DNA of 64,000 nt from Asinibacterium sp. OR53 (GCF_000515315.1 NZ_KI911562.1:2637220-2701219), one strand, 5' to 3'; shown: positions 1-8,535, counted from the stretch's first letter. Numbers and translations: made by a program. Notes: generated by a model not told the origin, from the letters alone.

Positions 1-858
1 CCGGAAGCGGTTACAACAATGTCAGCTTCTTTCACTGCATCTACCATGCGTTTTACTTCAAAGCCGTCCATAGAAGCCTGCAGCGCGCAGATCGGATCGA
101 TCTCGGTAACGATCACGCGGCAACCTGCACCACGCAATGATTGTGCAGAACCTTTACCCACATCGCCATAACCACCTACTACTGCTACTTTACCGGCCAT
201 CATTACATCGGTAGCACGACGGATCGCATCTACCAGTGATTCCTGGCAACCGTATTTGTTATCGAATTTAGATTTGGTAACAGAGTCGTTTACGTTAATG
301 GCAGGAATGGGCAATGTGCCTTTGGCCATACGCTCGTACAGGCGGTGAACACCGGTAGTGGTTTCTTCACTCAGTCCTTTGATGTGCTGAACCAGTTCAG
401 GGTATTTATCGAATACGATATTGGTGAGGTCGCCACCATCATCGAGGATCATGTTCAACGGACGGTCGGCGCCACCGAAGAACAAAGTCTGCTCAATACA
501 CCAGTCCGCATCTTCCAGTGACTGGCCTTTCCAGGCAAATACGCCAATACCGGCAGCGGCAATAGCGGCGGCGGCATGGTCCTGCGTAGAGAAGATATTA
601 CAAGAACTCCATTTCACTTCGGCGCCCAGGGCAACCAGTGTTTCAATCAGCACAGCTGTTTGGATGGTCATGTGCAGACAACCGGCAATGCGGGCGCCTT
701 TGAGTGGCTGTGAAGGGCCATACTCTGCACGGATGCTCATCAGACCGGGCATTTCTGCTTCGGCCAGGCGGATTTCCTTACGGCCCCAGTTGGCCAGGCT
801 GATATCAGCCACTTTATTTTTCAGACTGAAATCGATGGATTTGGTAAGCGTTGACATA
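1..858 (-). CDS. ahcY: Adenosylhomocysteinase (S-adenosyl-L-homocysteine hydrolase), 3' end cut by window edge
   Basis: The reverse strand reads from an ATG at 858 through 286 codons to base 1 without a stop, so only the N-terminal two thirds are visible; the family is usually about 430-470 residues. It starts [20 protein letters not shown] and includes the family stretches [18 protein letters not shown] and [20 protein letters not shown]. The NAD-binding glycine loop [16 protein letters not shown] lies at about residues 224-239. The enzyme reversibly hydrolyses S-adenosylhomocysteine to adenosine and homocysteine in the cytoplasm, relieving product inhibition of SAM-dependent methyltransferases. 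It is divergent from the Lrp-type regulator at 977, with 118 bp between. I saw no recognisable SAH or SAM riboswitch in the short leader. Confidence 0.95.
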
Positions 859-922
859 GATCTGTTTTTAGGAACCACAAAAATAGAAATACCAGAATAA
901 AATACCAGTTATTTAATTTTAT

Positions 923-954
923 TTGGGATAAATACTTGTTTATTGTACATTTAA
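923..954 (+). promoter_or_regulatory. Candidate Bacteroidota-type promoter of the Lrp-family gene
   Basis: TTTG at 923-926 and TACATTTA at 947-954 are separated by 20 bases. This fits the Bacteroidota sigma factor pattern TTTG (-33) and TAnnTTTG (-7) with one mismatch in the -7 box. The expected start of transcription lies near 960, 17 bases before the ATG at 977. This is pattern matching only. Confidence 0.4.
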
Positions 955-976
955 AAGAATAAAATAGCAGTTATTC

Positions 977-1474
977 ATGGCAAAACAGGCAAAAAAAGAG
1001 GAATCCACTAGCGGCTATTCGATCGACGAAAAAGACCTGGCCATTTTGCGGGTTTTACAACAGAACGCCCGGGCTACGGTAAAAGAGATTGCCGATACTG
1101 TACACTTGAGCACGACCCCGGTTCATGAGCGTATTAAGCGTATGGAAGAAGCGGGGGTGATTAAACAATATGCCACCCTGGTAGATCACTCTAAAGTAAA
1201 TAAAGGATTAATGGTGATTTGTTATGTGTCGTTAAAACAGCACAGCAGGAATGCCGGGGCCAAATTCATCAAACAGGTAAACGAGTTGAATGAAGTGATT
1301 GAATGTTATAATATTTCAGGAGAGTTCGACTTCATGCTCAAAGTGGTGGCTGAGAGTATGGATGCTTATTATGATTTTCATGTGAACAAACTGAGTCAGT
1401 CGGAAAACATCGGGCATGTACAAAGTGTTTTTGTGATGGGGATCATCAAGCAAACGCATGTGCTGGTGCATTGA
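977..1474 (+). CDS. Lrp/AsnC family transcriptional regulator
   Basis: 165 residues, the usual size. An N-terminal winged helix-turn-helix (about residues 17-75; IDEKDLAILRVLQQNARAT, then KEIADTVHLSTTPVHERIKR) is followed by a RAM/AsnC ligand-binding domain (about 80-160, with the family's glycine-containing SGEFDFMLKV segment). Such proteins form octamers and sense amino acids or related small molecules. The KEESTSGY leader before the domain is longer than in E. coli Lrp. It is divergent from ahcY, so autoregulation and control of ahcY are both possible; that is inference from position only. The target amino acid cannot be read from the sequence. Confidence 0.93.
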   Translation: MAKQAKKEESTSGYSIDEKDLAILRVLQQNARATVKEIADTVHLSTTPVHERIKRMEEAGVIKQYATLVDHSKVNKGLMVICYVSLKQHSRNAGAKFIKQVNELNEVIECYNISGEFDFMLKVVAESMDAYYDFHVNKLSQSENIGHVQSVFVMGIIKQTHVLVH

Positions 1475-1505
1475 TAATTAAGTATCATGTTTGCTGTGGG
1501 ACCAC

Positions 1506-1890
1506 AAAAAATAGTGCATGAACGTCGTCTGATAGTTAGCAAACCGAAAAAAAAAGCGTATAGCCCCCCTCAAATAGTTATCTGGAGAAAAAAAATAATA
1601 TACGGCATCTTCCGGGTAATTACCGGAGAGGAGAAAATAGTATACGGGCTCCGGCAAATAGCTGTCAGACAGTGAAAAACAGTGTAGAGTCTCTGGCAAA
1701 TAGTTATCCGGCGAAAAAAAATACGGTATAAACTTCTCCCAATAGCTACCGGCCCCCAAAAAATAGTGCGCGGACGCCACCAAATAGTTATCTGGCGGGA
1801 AAAAATAGTGCACGGACGCCACCAAATAGTTATCTGGCGGGAAAAAATAGTGTACGAATTCCGCCAGATAGTTATTTTTTCCTGAAAATA
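1506..1890. repeat. Degenerate tandem array with exact 42-bp (2 x 21-bp) period between convergent genes
   Basis: Nine 42-bp units follow one another. Each starts with an A-tract ending in TAG or a variant; that triplet falls at 1512, 1554, 1596, 1638, 1680, 1722, 1764, 1806 and 1848, exactly 42 bp apart. A second motif, typically CAAATAGTTAT, falls exactly half-way, with its triplet at 1533, 1575, 1617, 1659, 1701, 1743, 1785, 1827 and 1869. The base period is therefore 21 bp. Units starting near 1759 and 1801 are almost identical, while the upstream units differ at many positions but show no net insertion or deletion. The last unit carries CCGCCAGATA, the reverse complement of TATCTGGCGG in the unit before, so a 10-bp stem can form there. 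Reading frames through the array give aromatic-rich 14-residue repeats but lack support as genes. Confidence 0.9.
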
Positions 1891-1975
1891 TGACCCCGGT
1901 AGTGCAAAAACACAGAAAGCTTCACCCACACGACGTAAAAAAGCTGTGATCAGTTCGTAAATCCGGGCAGTTTTG

Positions 1976-2485
1976 TTAAGATTGGTTATTTAGATCATAC
2001 TGCATGATGTAATCGTCCATGAAAAAACCATTGCCGATATCCAGTTTCACTTCATCCAATACAGAGAATCCCTGCTTCTCGTAAAAACCTTTTGCATTGT
2101 TGTGGCGGTTCACTTGCAGGATGAGTTTTGCGCCGCCATTGTCTCTGGCAAACCCGATCACTTTTTGCAACAGGGCTTTGCCGGCACCTGTCTTCTGTGT
2201 GGTGGGAACCACATACAGCTTGTGCAGTTTGAATTTTGTACTCCCTTCCTGTGAAACACCGGCGAAGCCCAGGGTGGTATGATCCAACTCGGCTATATAA
2301 AACTGGTGGCCCTCCTGCATTTGCTTTTGCAATGCTTCCGGTGAATACATCCAGGCCAGCATATAATCTATCTGTTCCTGCGAAAGGATAGCGCCGTAGG
2401 TAGAAGGCCAGGTATCGAAAGCGATCTGCCGGATCGCAGGAATATCAGCCGGTGTAGCTTCGCGTATGATCAAAGTGCTGTGCAT
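1976..2485 (-). CDS. GNAT family N-acetyltransferase
   Basis: 169 residues with the GNAT fold. Motif A, with the acetyl-CoA pyrophosphate loop, is KLYVVPTTQKTGAGKALLQ at about residues 92-110, and motif B is the NNAKGFYEKQGF segment near 130. The opening IREATPADIPAIRQIAFDTW is typical of the RimI-like group. The protein transfers an acetyl group from acetyl-CoA to an unknown amine substrate in the cytoplasm. It starts 8 bp after the stop of the PAP2 gene and is probably cotranscribed with it. The substrate cannot be inferred. Confidence 0.88.
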   Translation of the reverse strand: MHSTLIIREATPADIPAIRQIAFDTWPSTYGAILSQEQIDYMLAWMYSPEALQKQMQEGHQFYIAELDHTTLGFAGVSQEGSTKFKLHKLYVVPTTQKTGAGKALLQKVIGFARDNGGAKLILQVNRHNNAKGFYEKQGFSVLDEVKLDIGNGFFMDDYIMQYDLNNQS

Positions 2486-2493
2486 GCACTAAA

Positions 2494-3099
2494 TTATTTC
2501 TTTTTGACGAAGAATTTCTGGTTGAGCCAGTGCGCCAGATAAGCGCTGCCAATGCCCACTGCGGCGCCGGCCAATACATCGGACGGATAATGTTGCCCCA
2601 GGTACATGCGTGAATATCCTACACCGGTAGCCCATGCATAGAACGGAACGGTTACATACCATTTCTTGCATTGAATAGAGACAGCAGCGGCGGTGGAGAA
2701 AGCGGTTGAAACGTGTCCGGAAGGGAAAGATTTATCGGTCTCTACCACATCGGGGTAAATGCCTGTATAGGTAGCATAGGGGCGTGGCCTGCCCACGATG
2801 GTCTTAAGACCTTGTGTAGCGATGGTGGCAATGACCAGGCTGCCTGCTACTTCATAAGCCTTTTGCATCAGTTTTTTGTCTTTATTGATGAGGGCTACTG
2901 CCGCCATACCCAACGGTGCAGCTACAGCAATGGGTTTGGCCGTACTGGAAATACCTCTCCATAAGTCACTGGAAGGAGGGTTGTGGTTGATGTTACGCAA
3001 CATATCCACTTCCCAGGAAGCTTGCGAGAAACTTTGGATAAAAGAAAAGCATCCTACGATCAGCAGGATGCTTTTTATAATGAAAGAAGATGATTTCAT
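2494..3099 (-). CDS. PAP2-family membrane phosphatase
   Basis: 201 residues with a signal-like hydrophobic N-terminus and several membrane segments. All three phosphatase signature motifs are present: KTIVGRPRP (99-107), SFPSGH (124-129) and SRMYLGQHYPSD (163-174), which supply the phosphate-binding Arg/Lys and the catalytic His pair. Family members dephosphorylate lipid phosphates such as undecaprenyl pyrophosphate or phosphatidic acid on the outer face of the inner membrane; which one is unknown here. The gene sits 36 bp after the valS stop and 8 bp before the GNAT gene, so valS-PAP2-GNAT may be one transcript. Confidence 0.9.
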   Translation of the reverse strand: MKSSSFIIKSILLIVGCFSFIQSFSQASWEVDMLRNINHNPPSSDLWRGISSTAKPIAVAAPLGMAAVALINKDKKLMQKAYEVAGSLVIATIATQGLKTIVGRPRPYATYTGIYPDVVETDKSFPSGHVSTAFSTAAAVSIQCKKWYVTVPFYAWATGVGYSRMYLGQHYPSDVLAGAAVGIGSAYLAHWLNQKFFVKKK

Positions 3100-3135
3100 G
3101 ATGTAATATTAACGTATCCGGATCATTTGATCCTG

Positions 3136-5751
3136 TTAAAGATGCTGCAGGCTTTCTTCAATCGTCTTGATCCTGGCAAGGGCATCGGCCTGCTTTTTTC
3201 TTTCCAGCTCCACCACTTCGGGTTTGGCATTCTGCACAAAGCGTTCATTGCCGAGTTTCTTCGCCACACTTTCCAGGAACTTTTGCTGGTAATCAAGGTC
3301 TTTCAACAGTTCGGCTTTCAATGCATCAGCATCGATTTGTTTTTCCGATTCAATGAAGAACCGGTCTTTTTCAACAGCCACTACAATACTGTTGGCAACA
3401 GCATCCGCAGTGTATTGAACAGATGCGGCATTTACCTGCTTGGCCAATATGTTTTCAATGGCTTCATAGCCCGCTTTATTGGTTGTTTGAATATGCAGTT
3501 GGATGCTGTCTTTGGGCTTTACCTGGTTCTTGTTTCGGGCATCACGCAGCGCAGAGATCACCTGTTTCAGGAGCTGGCCTTCGCTTAATACCAATGCATC
3601 GGCATTACCGGGCTTGCTGTATTGTTTTACGCAGAGATCATCGGTTCTTTCTTTCAACTGATGATAAATCTCTTCGGTGATGAAAGGCATGAAAGGATGC
3701 AATAATTCTACCAGTTCTTCAAAATACTGAACTGTTTTTTCGTAAACAGCAGCATCGATGGGTTGTTCAAAGCCGGGCTTCACCCATTCGAGGTACCAGC
3801 TGCAGAAATCATCCCAGATAAGTGAGTAAAGGGTTTTCAAGGCTTCGCTCAGGCGGAACTGGGTCATCAGTTCATTTACTTCCCCTTTCACCTGGTTGAG
3901 CCTGTTTTCAAACCAGGTAAGCGCGAAGTTGTGTGCAGTGTCTTCATTAGCTTGTGTTTGCCGTCCTTCCCACATTTTCACCAGCTTCAACGCATTCCAT
4001 ATTTTGTTGTTGAAGTTGCGGCCTTGCTCCAGCGCGCTTTCATCAAACAAAATATCATTGCCGGCAGGGGAGGCGATCATGATACCGAAGCGAACGGCAT
4101 CGGCGCCGTACTGATCGATCAATGCCAACAAATCGGGCGAGTTACCCAGACTCTTGCTCATCTTCCTTCCCAGCTTATCACGCACAATACCGGTGAAATA
4201 AACATCTTTGAAAGGCTTCTCTCCCATGTACTCGTAACCCGCCATGATCATGCGTGCCACCCAGAAGAAAATGATCTCAGGTGCAGTAACCAATGTGTTG
4301 GTTGGGTAATAATATTTTACTTCTGCATTGCCAGGGTTAGATAATCCTTTGAACACTTCAAAAGGCCAGAGCCAGCTCGAAAACCAGGTATCCAGGCAAT
4401 CATCATCCTGCCTGATCTCTTCTATGCTGACTTTTACCTGTTCACTCTTGAACTGTTCAAAAGCTTCTTCCCTCGAAATAGCCACCACAAACGATCCATC
4501 GGGTGCATACCATGCCGGGATACGATGTCCCCACCAAAGCTGCCGGCTGATACACCAGTCTTTGATGTTCTCCATCCAATGGCGGTAGAGGTTTTTGAAT
4601 TTAGCAGGGTGGAAGTGAATGTCTTCATTCATCACCGCTTCCAGCGCAGGAACAGAGATGTTTTTCATGCTTACCCACCATTGCAGGCTCAGCCGCGGTT
4701 CAACCACTGCATCGGTTCTTTCACTGAAGCCAACCTGGTTGGTATAGTCTTCGATCTTTACCAGGTGCCCGGCGGCTTCCAGTTGCGGTACGATCTTCTT
4801 CCTTACATCAAGCCTGTCTTCGCCAATGAACAATTGCGCGGCTTCGCTCATCGTACCATCATCATTCATGGTATCAACGATCTCCAGCTTGTATTTCTGT
4901 CCCAGTTGATAATCGTTCATATCATGCGCCGGCGTTACTTTCAAAGCGCCGGTACCAAAGTCCATCGTCACATAATCATCTGCAATGATGGGAATGCGCC
5001 TGCCGATGAGGGGAACGATGGCATATTTACCGTGCAGGTGCTTGTAACGCTCATCCTGCGGGTTCACGCAGATGGCGGTATCACCCAGGATGGTCTCGGG
5101 GCGCACTGTTGCAATGGTGATATAAGTATTGCTGTCGTCGTCTATTTTGTAGCGTAGATGATAGAGTTTGCTCTGTACTTCTTTATAAATTACTTCTTCA
5201 TCACTCAACGCAGTTTTAGCGCGCACATCCCAATTGATCATGCGCTTGCCGCGATAGATGTATCCTTTTTTATAAAGGTCGATGAAGACCTGTAGTACGG
5301 AACGGGAATAATCGGGATCCATGGTGAAGGAAGTACGGTCCCAGTCGAGCCCGCATCCCATTTTCTTGAGCTGCTGTAAAATGATGCCACCGTATTTCTC
5401 TTTCCATTCCCAGGCATATTTCAAAAAATCCTCCCTGCTGAGTGAGGATTTGGTAATGCCTCTTTCCCGCAGCATGGCCACCACTTTGGCTTCGGTGGCA
5501 ATGGAAGCATGATCGGTTCCGGGAACCCAGCAGGCATTTTTCCCCTGCATGCGGGCGCGGCGTACGAGTATATCCTGTATGGTATTATTCAGGCAATGTC
5601 CCATGTGCAACACACCGGTAACATTCGGTGGCGGGATCACCACTGTGTATGCCTCCCTGTTGTCGGGTTTGCTACTGAAATAGCCTTTCTTCAGCCAATG
5701 ATCATACCAAAGGGCTTCTGCTTCTCCGTGGATAAAATTCTTGCTTAACAT
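3136..5751 (-). CDS. valS: Valyl-tRNA synthetase
   Basis: 871 residues from the chosen ATG at 5751 (MLSKNFIHGEAEALWYDHW), which matches where the family normally begins. A longer frame to 5811 exists, but its extra 20 residues are not family-like. The class I signatures are HMGH (about 49-52) and KMSKS (about 530), with the ValS stretch VVIPPPNVTGVLHMGH near the start. The CP1 editing domain lies between them, the anticodon-binding helical domain follows, and the C-terminal coiled arm (ERKKQADALARIKTIEESL) is intact. It charges tRNA-Val in the cytoplasm. The 5' flank is short and no T-box-like leader was seen. Confidence 0.96.
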   Translation of the reverse strand: MLSKNFIHGEAEALWYDHWLKKGYFSSKPDNREAYTVVIPPPNVTGVLHMGHCLNNTIQDILVRRARMQGKNACWVPGTDHASIATEAKVVAMLRERGITKSSLSREDFLKYAWEWKEKYGGIILQQLKKMGCGLDWDRTSFTMDPDYSRSVLQVFIDLYKKGYIYRGKRMINWDVRAKTALSDEEVIYKEVQSKLYHLRYKIDDDSNTYITIATVRPETILGDTAICVNPQDERYKHLHGKYAIVPLIGRRIPIIADDYVTMDFGTGALKVTPAHDMNDYQLGQKYKLEIVDTMNDDGTMSEAAQLFIGEDRLDVRKKIVPQLEAAGHLVKIEDYTNQVGFSERTDAVVEPRLSLQWWVSMKNISVPALEAVMNEDIHFHPAKFKNLYRHWMENIKDWCISRQLWWGHRIPAWYAPDGSFVVAISREEAFEQFKSEQVKVSIEEIRQDDDCLDTWFSSWLWPFEVFKGLSNPGNAEVKYYYPTNTLVTAPEIIFFWVARMIMAGYEYMGEKPFKDVYFTGIVRDKLGRKMSKSLGNSPDLLALIDQYGADAVRFGIMIASPAGNDILFDESALEQGRNFNNKIWNALKLVKMWEGRQTQANEDTAHNFALTWFENRLNQVKGEVNELMTQFRLSEALKTLYSLIWDDFCSWYLEWVKPGFEQPIDAAVYEKTVQYFEELVELLHPFMPFITEEIYHQLKERTDDLCVKQYSKPGNADALVLSEGQLLKQVISALRDARNKNQVKPKDSIQLHIQTTNKAGYEAIENILAKQVNAASVQYTADAVANSIVVAVEKDRFFIESEKQIDADALKAELLKDLDYQQKFLESVAKKLGNERFVQNAKPEVVELERKKQADALARIKTIEESLQHL

Positions 5752-5859
5752 AAGGGGTGCAAAAGTAATGAAAATACGGCACCTCATTTTAATCGAAGAG
5801 GAGAACAGCAATTGGAGAACAGGTGATAAAAAATGGGGGGAGGGGGGAAGGCTATTACA

Positions 5860-6090
5860 TTACCAGGTAAGCATCTCGGGATTCCATTCCACGAGCGTTG
5901 CCGGCGTAACAGCAGGGGTTTCGTTACCGGGATCGGTTTCGGTGGTAACCGTTCTGGTTACCCGAATTGATTGGCAGCAGGAAGAAGCTTTTCTGCAAGC
6001 TTCTTTGCCGAGGTCTTCGAGACGGCTGCGGCCCCCGGAGCAGGCCATCAATCCAACTACCAATAAGCAAACCAATAAGGAATATTTCAT
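5860..6090 (-). CDS. Small predicted lipoprotein
   Basis: 76 residues from the ATG at 6090 (MKYSLLVCLLVVGLMACSGG). A TTG at 6111 in frame would add seven residues and looks less likely because the lysine-plus-hydrophobic signal begins at the ATG. LMAC is a good lipobox, so a lipidated Cys is expected with a short mature part rich in Arg, Cys and Thr (EACRKASSCCQSIRVTRT). Nothing in it suggests an enzymatic domain. It stands alone between valS and a tiny membrane protein gene on the same strand. Function unknown. Confidence 0.6.
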   Translation of the reverse strand: MKYSLLVCLLVVGLMACSGGRSRLEDLGKEACRKASSCCQSIRVTRTVTTETDPGNETPAVTPATLVEWNPEMLTW

Positions 6091-6292
6091 GGTACTCGAT
6101 TTCTTCTTCAAAATTAACCGCTGTTTCCTGATTTCCAGGTTAAGCTTTGTTAATTATAGTAAACGTTTGTTGGGGGACAAAGTTACACAGATGCCTGAAA
6201 TATTTTTCGGCATGGCAGGGGGAATAAATTACCTTTTCCGCGAAAGGATCCGCGGACTGGCTCACTGACCGGCAGAAGGAATAGATTGGTTA

Positions 6293-6424
6293 TTAACCCA
6301 ATCTTCCTTTTAATTCAAAATAAGAAATCAGTATCACGGTAACGGCAACTACAATAACAATGATGCCATTCCTGATCTGTTCTGCTGATAAGTGAACATG
6401 ATGGTGGTGTCGAGCTTTTTCCAT
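6293..6424 (-). CDS. 43-residue single-pass membrane protein with N-terminal histidine cluster
   Basis: The reverse strand from ATG at 6424 to TAA at 6293-6295 encodes 43 residues. A soluble N-terminus MEKARHHHHVHLSAEQIRNG carries five histidines within six residues (HHHHVH). It is followed by one clean hydrophobic segment, IIVIVVAVTVILISYF (about 21-36), and a basic tail ELKGRLG. The clean amphipathic-then-hydrophobic layout and positive C-terminus argue for a real small protein rather than chance. I do not recognise a family. It lies about 200 bp upstream of the lipoprotein gene on the same strand, and 203 bp from the divergent nuclease gene; those flanks show nothing else. Confidence 0.5.
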   Translation of the reverse strand: MEKARHHHHVHLSAEQIRNGIIVIVVAVTVILISYFELKGRLG

Positions 6425-6627
6425 AACAAGCAATTTTAAAAATGATTGTTGATGGTGTTTCATTCAGACATGGACAGGGGGTTGGCTGTCACAGGATACA
6501 GGTTATAACATCGAAAACGTCGCAAGCTAATAGAGGGTGCCGGGGCTGAAATTCATGCCAGGCTTGCGTTCTAAATCTTAGTTGTAAGATACGCCATTAT
6601 TACCGAATTTACAAGTTTTATAAGCGG

Positions 6628-7941
6628 ATGCAATTTGCAATTGTTGACATAGAAACCACCGGCGGATTTCCCCAGCAACACGGGATTACCGAGATCGCCA
6701 TCGTATTGCATAATGGCACCGAAGTGGAAGGAAAATATGAGACCCTGGTGAACCCGCACCAACCCATCCCGGCTTTCATTGCCAACATGACCGGTATCAC
6801 CGATACCATGACTGCTGCCGCACCCTCTTTTGAGGAAGTAGCACCCTATATTTATAACCTGCTGCACGACCGGGTTTTTGTGGCCCACAATGTGAACTTC
6901 GATTTTTCTTTTGTAAAATATCATTTGCAACAGGCTGGATTTCAGTTGAATACGCCAAAGTTGTGTACCATCCGCTTAAGCCGGAAAGTGTTCCCTGGTT
7001 ATCGCAAATACGGACTGGGCCATCTCTGCCGCGAGCTGGGCATTGCCATTGAAAACCGCCACCGGGCAGGGGGCGATGCGATGGCCACATCGCAGGTGCT
7101 GGACCTGGTACTACAGAACAACGGCCTGCGGCTGATCAAGGAAATGTTGAAAAAGGAGAACCACAGCCAGTTGTTGCCGGCCAACCTACCCGAAGACCAG
7201 GTGGTGAACCTACCCAAAGAACCGGGGGTTTATTATTTTCATGATGTCAAGGGTAAAGTGATCTATGTGGGCAAGGCCAAAAACCTGAAGAAAAGAGTAT
7301 TGAGCCATTTTTCCGGATTGGATACGAGCAAAAAAAGACAGGAATTCTTGAGGACCATCCATTCTGTTACATGTACGGTTTGTCCAACGGAATTCATTGC
7401 TTCTTTGTTCGAAAGTGTAGAGATCAAACGCCTTTGGCCCATCCACAACAAGAGCCAGAAAAGATTCGAGCAGTTATGGGGCATCTATCTTTTCGAAGAC
7501 AGCCGCGGATACCTGCGACTGGCCATCGATAAAAAAAGAAAACACCTGGAGCCATTGGCTTCTTATGGTCTGCTGGTAGATGCGCATCGCGCCTTATGGA
7601 AACTCGTGAAGCAATTTGAATTACATCCCTCGCTTTGTTTCCTCGATCAGAACAGTCCGGCTGTTTTACCGGATGTTACCGAATATAATCAACAGGTAGA
7701 AGCCTCCATCACCTGGCTGCGCTCACAGAAGGAAACCTTTCTTATCCGTGACAAACAAAGTTGCGTGCTGGTAGAAGACGGCGTATTTTACGGAATGGGT
7801 ACCATTGAAGCAGATATCAGCATTACGGAACTGGATACCCTCAAATCATACCTCACACATTACCCGGAAAACGAAGTGATCCGCTCCATGATCCGGAATT
7901 ATACAGAACGCTACCCGGCTAGAGTAGTACGCATGGGCTAA
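6628..7941 (+). CDS. DEDDh exonuclease fused to UvrC-type GIY-YIG nuclease domain
   Basis: 437 residues. The N-terminal part (1-170) is a DnaQ/PolC-epsilon-like 3'-5' exonuclease with the DEDDh motifs DIETTG (7-12), HNVNFDFSFV (about 86-95) and HRAGGD (about 145-150). The middle (about 195-280) is a GIY-YIG endonuclease domain of UvrC type (PGVYYFHDVKGKVIYVGKAK and the EFIASLFESVEIKRLWP segment). The C-terminal 150 residues are not recognised. Such fusions are known in Bacteroidota and in actinobacterial DnaQ/UvrC-like proteins and are thought to act in DNA repair, though the reaction is not established. It stands alone downstream of a 200-bp spacer. Confidence 0.88.
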   Translation: MQFAIVDIETTGGFPQQHGITEIAIVLHNGTEVEGKYETLVNPHQPIPAFIANMTGITDTMTAAAPSFEEVAPYIYNLLHDRVFVAHNVNFDFSFVKYHLQQAGFQLNTPKLCTIRLSRKVFPGYRKYGLGHLCRELGIAIENRHRAGGDAMATSQVLDLVLQNNGLRLIKEMLKKENHSQLLPANLPEDQVVNLPKEPGVYYFHDVKGKVIYVGKAKNLKKRVLSHFSGLDTSKKRQEFLRTIHSVTCTVCPTEFIASLFESVEIKRLWPIHNKSQKRFEQLWGIYLFEDSRGYLRLAIDKKRKHLEPLASYGLLVDAHRALWKLVKQFELHPSLCFLDQNSPAVLPDVTEYNQQVEASITWLRSQKETFLIRDKQSCVLVEDGVFYGMGTIEADISITELDTLKSYLTHYPENEVIRSMIRNYTERYPARVVRMG

Positions 7942-7966
7942 TCATAAACAATTTAAAAAATCAGCT

Positions 7967-8263
7967 ATGGATATTTTTTTACAGGTTAATTTTAATTCAA
8001 TTACCAGTGAATGCTTTACTATTGTTAACCCGCCTGTTATCCCTAATACGGGTGACACAGTAGACTTTGAGTTTTCCGAATTCATCGAAAATAAAAAGGA
8101 GGTGCGCAAACTCGAAAACTACTTAGAGAATGGCCTTTTTATCGCAGAAAGGCTGAGTATCAGTTATTATAAAGAGCATGTCAAAGTGATTCTTGTTTTG
8201 TACGAAGACAAGCATTTCATCGAAGCGTATGGAGATAAATTTGTAACGACGAGGCTTATTTGA
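7967..8263 (+). CDS. Hypothetical protein, 98 residues
   Basis: A complete frame starting 25 bp after the nuclease stop, on the same strand. It is acidic in the middle (DFEFSEFIENKKEVRKLENYL), with alternating hydrophobic and polar residues that suggest small beta strands, and no signal peptide or membrane segment. I do not recognise a family. The close spacing suggests cotranscription with the exonuclease/GIY-YIG gene. Its last 8 bp overlap a decayed coding fragment on the other strand. Confidence 0.6.
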   Translation: MDIFLQVNFNSITSECFTIVNPPVIPNTGDTVDFEFSEFIENKKEVRKLENYLENGLFIAERLSISYYKEHVKVILVLYEDKHFIEAYGDKFVTTRLI

Positions 8264-8366
8264 TATTGTGTTTTACGAATTGAGCAAAAGGCAGTTCTTT
8301 CGTTCCTCTACCATGGCTGTTGGGCTTATAATCGAAGCGCCGGGTGATATAGGCCGGCTGTATCAG
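8256..8366 (-). pseudogene. Decayed C-terminal fragment resembling a HipA-type kinase
   Basis: The reverse strand from 8366 to the TAA at 8256-8258 reads LIQPAYITRRFDYKPNSHGR, then GTKELPFAQFVKHNIK and stop, preceded in frame by TGA (8367-8369). The AYITRRFD stretch followed by a basic/polar turn and FAQ resembles the [L/A]xITRRxDR...DFxQ segment of HipA-like kinases. There is no start, and the upstream sequence does not continue the similarity in this frame, so this is at most a remnant. The rest of the 272-bp spacer up to tex shows no gene. Confidence 0.35.
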
Positions 8367-8535
8367 TCAATAGCAATTCCATCCTCATAAGGTACTGTTT
8401 GTTGGCAAAGCAGGGTTGTCATGGGAGGAGTTTTTATCTGTTAATCCTGCCTCATTATTCTAAATTATATTATTGCAAGTATTGCCTACATTCGCAGCCC
8501 TTATTTTGATCACGTAATGAATTAACACGAATCCA

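Noticed and set aside
421..900. 159-residue plus-strand frame
   Set aside because: Antisense to the well-supported ahcY coding sequence.
859..976. SAM/SAH riboswitch before ahcY
   Set aside because: The 118-bp divergent spacer is too short and AT-rich and shows no paired elements of known SAM or SAH aptamers.
1506..1890. CRISPR array
   Set aside because: There are no unique spacers of uniform length between identical repeats; the whole 42-bp unit is a drifting repeat, and no cas genes are near.
1478..1929. Three overlapping open frames (plus 1487-1675; minus 1478-1825 and 1570-1929) encoding aromatic 14-residue repeats
   Set aside because: They are by-products of the 42-bp periodic DNA: two minus-strand frames are equally open and one has similar repeats, none has a family match, a convincing start region or normal amino-acid use. 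Kept only as a repeat feature and a finding.
5741..6268. 175-residue plus-strand frame across the valS start and lipoprotein gene
   Set aside because: Antisense to valS and the lipoprotein, low-complexity translation, no family-like sequence.
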